16,881 nucleotides of DNA from Candidatus Omnitrophota bacterium (lineage in GTDB: Bacteria > Omnitrophota > Gorgyraeia > Gygaellales > Profunditerraquicolaceae): assembly GCA_028687205.1 (NCBI GenBank), contig JAQUAP010000026.1, forward strand, positions 1 to 16,881. Direction: 5' to 3'. The translations under genes and the position numbers were made by a program. The stretch's first letter is position 1, and every line of letters begins with the position of its first letter. Under the pieces are notes generated by a model. The model was not told the DNA's origin. It worked only from the letters and a program-made list of their open reading frames with translations, and did not search any database. This document shows, piece by piece, positions 12,692-16,881 of this stretch.

Positions 12692-13990
12692 CTAATCCTC
12701 TACCAAAGCGCAGATAAAATCTGCCTCCGCGACCACCTTGCCGTCCACCAATGCCCTGCCGCGCACCTGCCCGGTCTTGGACTTGACTTTTACCGCCTCA
12801 ACCTCGAAAACCAGCTGGTCTCCCGGGACAACGGGCTTACGAAATTTCACGTTGTTAATAGACATAAAATAAGCTATCTTGCCGCGGCTCTCTTCGGCGG
12901 CGAGCATCATCACCGCGCCGACCTGGGCCATGGCCTCAATGATAATCACCCCGGGCATGACCGGCCTGCCGGGAAAATGCCCTTTGAAGAAATAATCGTT
13001 GATGGTGACATTCTTAATCCCGGTAGCGCGCTTTCCGCGCTCTAAGCTGATAATCCTGTCCACAAAGAGGAAAGGCTCGCGGTGCGGAATAATTTTCATA
13101 ATATCCGTTACTTCCAAGATACCGTTTTCTGTATGCATAGAGTTTTTCTTCCTTTGTTCGGCTATTTTATTTATCAGTTTCAGGTTTAAAGAGTGCCCGC
13201 TCTTTAAAGCGATTATATGCGCTTTGATGGGCCCGATTAAATACAGGTCTCCGATTAAATCCAGCATCTTATGCCGAACAGCTTCATCCGGAAAACGGGC
13301 CTTATTCTTGATAATCCTGCCTTCTTTATCCAAAACCAGGGTATTTTCATAATTAGCTCCCAGCCCCAGCCCCTGACGCTGTAATTCACCCACTTCGCTC
13401 TCCAGGCAGAAAGTCCGCGCCGGGGCAATTTCATTTTTAAATACCTCGGGGCTGATCACCGTTTCCATGAATTCCGCTTTTGGCAGCGACCGGCCGTAAT
13501 CAAGCGTATAAGAAATCCTGAAGTCGTTAGAAGGTAAGGCTACGATCGAAGCGCCGTCCGCCTCTTCTACCCTGATAGGCTCTTTGATAGAAAAACAGCA
13601 GCGCTCCTCATCCTGTTCTTTTAAGCCTGCCTGCTGAAGTAATTCCAGGTAGCTCAGGCTGCTGCCGTCTAATCCCGGTAATTCATTGCTATCCAGCTCA
13701 ATATAAAGATTATCTATACCTAAGCCGGATAAAGCAGCCATAAGATGTTCTATTGTCTGCACCTGTGAAGAATTATGCTCAATGGATGTGCGCCGCGGCG
13801 ATTTCTGTACCGGAAGTATTGACTCTACGCAGGCCTTAATTTCAAGGCCACTGCCGGCTAAATCCTTGCGGATAAAGATAATACCGCTATTTGCGTCCGC
13901 AGGCCGCAAAGTCACATTGACTTTATTGCCGGTATGCAGGCCGACCCCGCTAAAGCTTATTTCTTTTACGATTGTTTTCTGTCTACTCAT
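12692..13990 (-). CDS. lpxC-fabZ: Bifunctional LpxC deacetylase / FabZ dehydratase
   Basis: A 432-residue fusion. Residues 1-285 are LpxC, the zinc deacetylase of UDP-3-O-acyl-GlcNAc, the committed step of lipid A synthesis: TIEHLMAAL (E81, zinc ligand H82), HKMLDLIGD (zinc ligands H240, D244) and SGHSLN (H266). Residues about 291-432 are FabZ, the 3-hydroxyacyl-ACP dehydratase of fatty acid elongation: IPHREPFLFVDRI, GHFPGRPVMPG with H338, and IIEAMAQ with E352. The fusion couples two enzymes that compete for the hydroxyacyl-ACP pool. Such LpxC-FabZ proteins are known in Bacteroidetes and some PVC-type bacteria. It lies 4 nt after the lpxD stop. Both active sites look intact. Confidence 0.96.
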   Translation of the reverse strand: MSRQKTIVKEISFSGVGLHTGNKVNVTLRPADANSGIIFIRKDLAGSGLEIKACVESILPVQKSPRRTSIEHNSSQVQTIEHLMAALSGLGIDNLYIELDSNELPGLDGSSLSYLELLQQAGLKEQDEERCCFSIKEPIRVEEADGASIVALPSNDFRISYTLDYGRSLPKAEFMETVISPEVFKNEIAPARTFCLESEVGELQRQGLGLGANYENTLVLDKEGRIIKNKARFPDEAVRHKMLDLIGDLYLIGPIKAHIIALKSGHSLNLKLINKIAEQRKKNSMHTENGILEVTDIMKIIPHREPFLFVDRIISLERGKRATGIKNVTINDYFFKGHFPGRPVMPGVIIIEAMAQVGAVMMLAAEESRGKIAYFMSINNVKFRKPVVPGDQLVFEVEAVKVKSKTGQVRGRALVDGKVVAEADFICALVED

Positions 13991-13994
13991 CTGG

Positions 13995-15035
13995 TTATTT
14001 GTCTTTTAATTTATTTTCAAGCTCCTCAATCTTCTTCTTCAACTCTTTTACCAGCTCAAACATCTTTGGCAGGTTATGCACGTAGGCGTGCGACTTCTGG
14101 TTTTCGAGGAATGGCCGCGCAGGATACCCTGCAAACATTGCGCCGGCGGGAATAGATTTACTGACGCCTGATTGCGCAGTAACGATCGCGTTATCGCCGA
14201 CGCTGATGTGCCCGACTAACCCGACCTGGCCGGCGAGGATTACATTGTTGCCGATTATGGTGGAGCCGGATATCCCGACCTGCGCCACGATAAGGCAATT
14301 CTCGCCGATGACCACGTTATGGGCAATCTGGACAAGGTTATCGATCTTTGTCCCCCGGCCGATGATTGTTTTATCGAATCGCGCCCGGTCAATAGTGACA
14401 TTGGCGCCGATCTCAACATCGTCGCCGATCTCGACGGAACCGACCTGCGGTATCTTATGGTGTTTACCGTTGACTTCCACAAAACCAAAACCGTCCGAGC
14501 CTATGACCGTGCCGCTGTGGATGATGACATTATTGCCTATTAATACGCGTTCACGCACCGAAACGTTAGCATAGATAAGCGCGCAATCGCCGATTTTAGT
14601 ATCCTGGCCGATGAAACACCCGGAATAAATTATTGCCTTATCGCCGATCTGCGCGTTATCCTCGATAACCACATAAGGCCCGATAGCCGCATCCTTGCCC
14701 AATTTCACGCCTTTGCCTAATACCGCGCTCGGGTGGATGCCCTTAGGATGTTTTATTTCAGCGGGAGCGATAAGAGAGATGACTTTGGCAAAGGCCAGCG
14801 AAGGATTTTCAGCGCGGATTACGGCTTTGGTTGCCGGAGGTTCGGTATCCTTAGAGATGATGATTGCGGAAGCAGCCGTTGTATTTAGGAGCGGGGTATA
14901 TTTGGCATTAGCTAAAAAAGTAATATCACCGGCAGACGCCTCTTTTATCCCGGATACCCCAGTAATTACGATACTGCCATCACCTATGACTTCACCCTGA
15001 ATAGCTTGAGCAATCTCTTTGAGGGTTTTACGCAT
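13995..15035 (-). CDS. lpxD: UDP-3-O-acylglucosamine N-acyltransferase LpxD
   Basis: Third enzyme of lipid A synthesis, adding the N-linked 3-hydroxyacyl chain. Residues 1-95 form the uridine-binding N-terminal domain (LKEIAQAIQGEVIGDG, GDITFLANAKY). Residues about 96-310 are hexapeptide-repeat beta-helix, with the catalytic histidine at H239 (NLVQIAHNVVIG) at the same number as in E. coli and the GSDGFGF motif at 179-185. The end is a lysine/glutamate coiled-coil helix (about 322-345). Length 346 is usual. Gaps of 11 nt to skp and 4 nt to lpxC-fabZ support one operon. Confidence 0.96.
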   Translation of the reverse strand: MRKTLKEIAQAIQGEVIGDGSIVITGVSGIKEASAGDITFLANAKYTPLLNTTAASAIIISKDTEPPATKAVIRAENPSLAFAKVISLIAPAEIKHPKGIHPSAVLGKGVKLGKDAAIGPYVVIEDNAQIGDKAIIYSGCFIGQDTKIGDCALIYANVSVRERVLIGNNVIIHSGTVIGSDGFGFVEVNGKHHKIPQVGSVEIGDDVEIGANVTIDRARFDKTIIGRGTKIDNLVQIAHNVVIGENCLIVAQVGISGSTIIGNNVILAGQVGLVGHISVGDNAIVTAQSGVSKSIPAGAMFAGYPARPFLENQKSHAYVHNLPKMFELVKELKKKIEELENKLKDK

Positions 15036-15046
15036 TAGTGTTTCTA

Positions 15047-15547
15047 TTATTTTTTCTTATTCAATAAGGCTATGATTTTATCCGTGATATCCAGGTCCTT
15101 ATCCTGGTAGACCAGTACCCGGTCATTGAATACCATGGTATACCCTTCTTTTTCGGCATAGCTCTTCACTGTCGTCTCTATATCCTTAAGGATTTCCTTC
15201 ATCCTCTCTTCCTGCTCTTTACGCAGGTCTGTCTCTTTCTGGGTAATAAAATCCTTTACCGCCTTGGCTTTATTCTCCAGCTCCCCCTTCTTGGCATCCT
15301 TCTCCTTGTCGCTTAAAAGGCTGAATTTATCCCGTAAGGAATTCAAATCCTTGATTCTCTTATCTCTCTCAACGGTATAGTTATTCTCTTTTTCAGTTAA
15401 GGTCTTATCGTATTCCTTGGTCTTGGAATATTCATTAAAGGCGCGGCCTAAATTAATATAAGCAAACTTATCCGCTGCCTGGGCCAGGCCCGTCAAGACA
15501 AAAGAAGTTAACAGCGCTGCGCATAAAACCACTAACAACTTTTTCAT
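15047..15547 (-). CDS. skp: OmpH/Skp-family periplasmic chaperone
   Basis: Periplasmic holdase that escorts unfolded outer-membrane proteins to the BAM complex. The 166-residue product has a signal peptide (MKKLLVVLCAALLTSFVLTG..., probable cut after AQA at residue 24), then the family opening KFAYINLGRAFNEY. Long charged helices (about 40-130) form the tentacles, and the family end follows (YAEKEGYTMVFNDRVLVYQ, DITDKII). ATG is preceded by AGGAGG. Its place between bamA and lpxD is the classic order in Gram-negative bacteria. Confidence 0.93.
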   Translation of the reverse strand: MKKLLVVLCAALLTSFVLTGLAQAADKFAYINLGRAFNEYSKTKEYDKTLTEKENNYTVERDKRIKDLNSLRDKFSLLSDKEKDAKKGELENKAKAVKDFITQKETDLRKEQEERMKEILKDIETTVKSYAEKEGYTMVFNDRVLVYQDKDLDITDKIIALLNKKK

Positions 15548-15584
15548 CTTACCTCCTCCTTTTAATTGTTTGTAGTCTGAGTTT

Positions 15585-16881
15585 TTAGAAACTGTTGCTT
15601 ACGCTAAAATGGAATCTTCCGCTGGACCTGGTAGTTTCGCCCGGGGCTTTATCCATAGGTATGCCGTAATCCAGCATCATCGGCCCGACAGGGGTCCTGA
15701 TACGGAACCCTAAGCCAAAGCTGGATTTAAACTTTCCGGTGTTCTTATTCGTATCCTTCGACGAGCAGAAATCCCCTAATTTTTCCCATACGTTTCCTAT
15801 ATCATAGAATACCGCTACTTTGAGAAAGCTGAAGATAGGATAAAGATACTCTAAATTACCGATCAGCATTGAATCGCCGCCCAGAGGGTCCTGGGTGCTG
15901 GGGTCAATCGGGCCAACCGCCCTTTCTTTATAACCTCTTATCGTATACGCGCCGCCGGCAAAGAACCTTTCATAAATAGGTATATTATCGGAATTTCCGT
16001 AAGGCTGCGACAAGCCTATCCTGCCCCTTATTTCAAGGGAAGCGTTCCGCGGCATCGGGAAATAATGGCTCGCCCGGCCGAAAAACTTCCAATAATTTTT
16101 ATCTCCCTGCAAAGGCCCGCCGGCAAACTCTACGGAACCGGTAACCAGGTTCCCTTTACGGGTGTCAAAAATATTATCCCGGTTATCGAATGTAATTCCG
16201 GGGGTTATGCTGCTGATAACATTTTTTCCTTCTTCCCTGAGCAGGTCTTCGGCGCCGTTATCTATATTAGAAATCTCGATTGAATCCAACCTGTAGGTAA
16301 TGTCTGCTCTGACGTATTCGGATATTTCTTTGCCCAGGCGCAAGTCCCCTCCGGTAACTTTTTCGTCATAGCCATAGCCTACGTCGGTATCCCGCTTGTG
16401 CGTCTTCCTGTAAGCGTCAAAACCAAAAGTTATAGGATAATCAAAAAGCCAGGGTTCGGTAAAGCTTACGTCAAAGCCGCTGCTTACCGTACCAAATGAA
16501 GCGCGTATCTTTAAGTCCTGGCCAGCGCCGGTAAAGTATGGCCAGTTCCTCCAGTCAAAATTCTTCTGTTCTACCTCTATAAATCCCACCAGGCTATCCA
16601 CCGTGCTATAGCCGCCGCCAAAACTAAATGATCCGGTTTTACTCTCTTTCACGTCAACGATCAAATCCTTCTTATCGGGGCTCGGCGTCTCTTCGGTATC
16701 ATAACTTATATCCTCGAAGAACCCTAAGTTCTGCAGGCGTTCCTTGCTGCGCTTTAATTTCTCTCCGTCAAACCTGTCTCCGGGATGAATACGTAACTCC
16801 CTGCGGATAACCAGGTCCCTGGTCTTAATGTTGCCGCGGATTTTAATTTTATCAACGTAGGTAATCTGGTTTTCGGTAATG
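15585..16881 (-). CDS. bamA: BamA outer-membrane protein assembly factor (N-terminus outside window)
   Basis: Core subunit of the BAM complex, which folds and inserts beta-barrel proteins in the outer membrane. The frame stays open to the right edge (first full codon at 16880-16878), so the start and the upstream POTRA domains are missing and about 431 C-terminal residues are seen. The visible part starts with the last POTRA domain (YVDKIKIRGNIKTRDLVIRR, GEKLKRSKERLQNLGFF) and continues into the 16-strand barrel (FSFGGGYSTVDSLVGFIEV). It includes the loop-6 motif TIRGYKER (IRGY for the usual VRGF) and the terminal strand GRFHFSVSNSF ending in phenylalanine. It precedes skp by 37 nt. Confidence 0.95.
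   Translation of the reverse strand, partial: ITENQITYVDKIKIRGNIKTRDLVIRRELRIHPGDRFDGEKLKRSKERLQNLGFFEDISYDTEETPSPDKKDLIVDVKESKTGSFSFGGGYSTVDSLVGFIEVEQKNFDWRNWPYFTGAGQDLKIRASFGTVSSGFDVSFTEPWLFDYPITFGFDAYRKTHKRDTDVGYGYDEKVTGGDLRLGKEISEYVRADITYRLDSIEISNIDNGAEDLLREEGKNVISSITPGITFDNRDNIFDTRKGNLVTGSVEFAGGPLQGDKNYWKFFGRASHYFPMPRNASLEIRGRIGLSQPYGNSDNIPIYERFFAGGAYTIRGYKERAVGPIDPSTQDPLGGDSMLIGNLEYLYPIFSFLKVAVFYDIGNVWEKLGDFCSSKDTNKNTGKFKSSFGLGFRIRTPVGPMMLDYGIPMDKAPGETTRSSGRFHFSVSNSF

Noticed and set aside
1..16881. CRISPR array or phage gene cluster
   Set aside because: No regularly spaced direct repeats and no cas, capsid, terminase or tail genes are visible. The only mobile signal is the recombinase unit at the left.

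Overview
The window looks like a chromosomal piece of a Gram-negative (diderm) bacterium with an anaerobic style of metabolism. It carries a lipid A and outer-membrane block (bamA, skp, lpxD, lpxC-fabZ, lpxA, lpxI), a two-subunit 2-oxoacid:ferredoxin oxidoreductase, a COG0731-type radical SAM protein, a stand-alone glycogen-binding (CBM48-like) protein and an RtcB/archease pair. This mix, with the LpxC-FabZ fusion and LpxI, would fit a member of the PVC superphylum such as Candidatus Omnitrophota. That assignment is inference from gene content, not from a phylogenetic marker.

Layout. Bases 1-1786 are an accessory region: a + strand serine recombinase gene lies between two arms of a perfect 83-bp inverted repeat (125-207 and 1704-1786). 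The right arm ends exactly on the discriminator and CCA of a tRNA-Ser gene. Everything to the right is on the - strand. Read in the direction of transcription (right to left), the order is: bamA (N-terminus outside the window), skp/ompH, lpxD, lpxC-fabZ, lpxA, lpxI; then a promoter, a small CBM48-like gene and its terminator; a radical SAM gene, tRNA-Arg, korA (gamma-alpha fusion), korB and a thiol peroxidase-pterin carbinolamine dehydratase fusion; then a promoter, a glycine-zipper lipoprotein, tRNA-Lys, archease, rtcB, serS, a five-helix membrane protein and three tandem tRNA-Ser genes.

How the parts work together. The right-hand block makes lipid A precursors (LpxA, LpxC, LpxD, LpxI), supplies their acyl chains (FabZ) and chaperones and inserts outer-membrane proteins (Skp, BamA). 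The middle block handles low-potential electron metabolism, with a peroxidase domain encoded directly behind the oxygen-sensitive oxidoreductase. The left block is centred on tRNA: seryl-tRNA synthetase lies just upstream of three serine tRNAs (anticodons UGA, CGA, GGA), and the RNA ligase RtcB with its activator archease sits in the same run of genes. Three tRNA genes begin 0, 1 and 5 nt after a stop codon, so in these places mRNA and tRNA seem to share transcripts.

The observations most worth a second look are the inverted-repeat-bounded recombinase at the tRNA-Ser 3' end, the peroxiredoxin-PCD fusion, and the serS/tRNA-Ser/RtcB/archease cluster.
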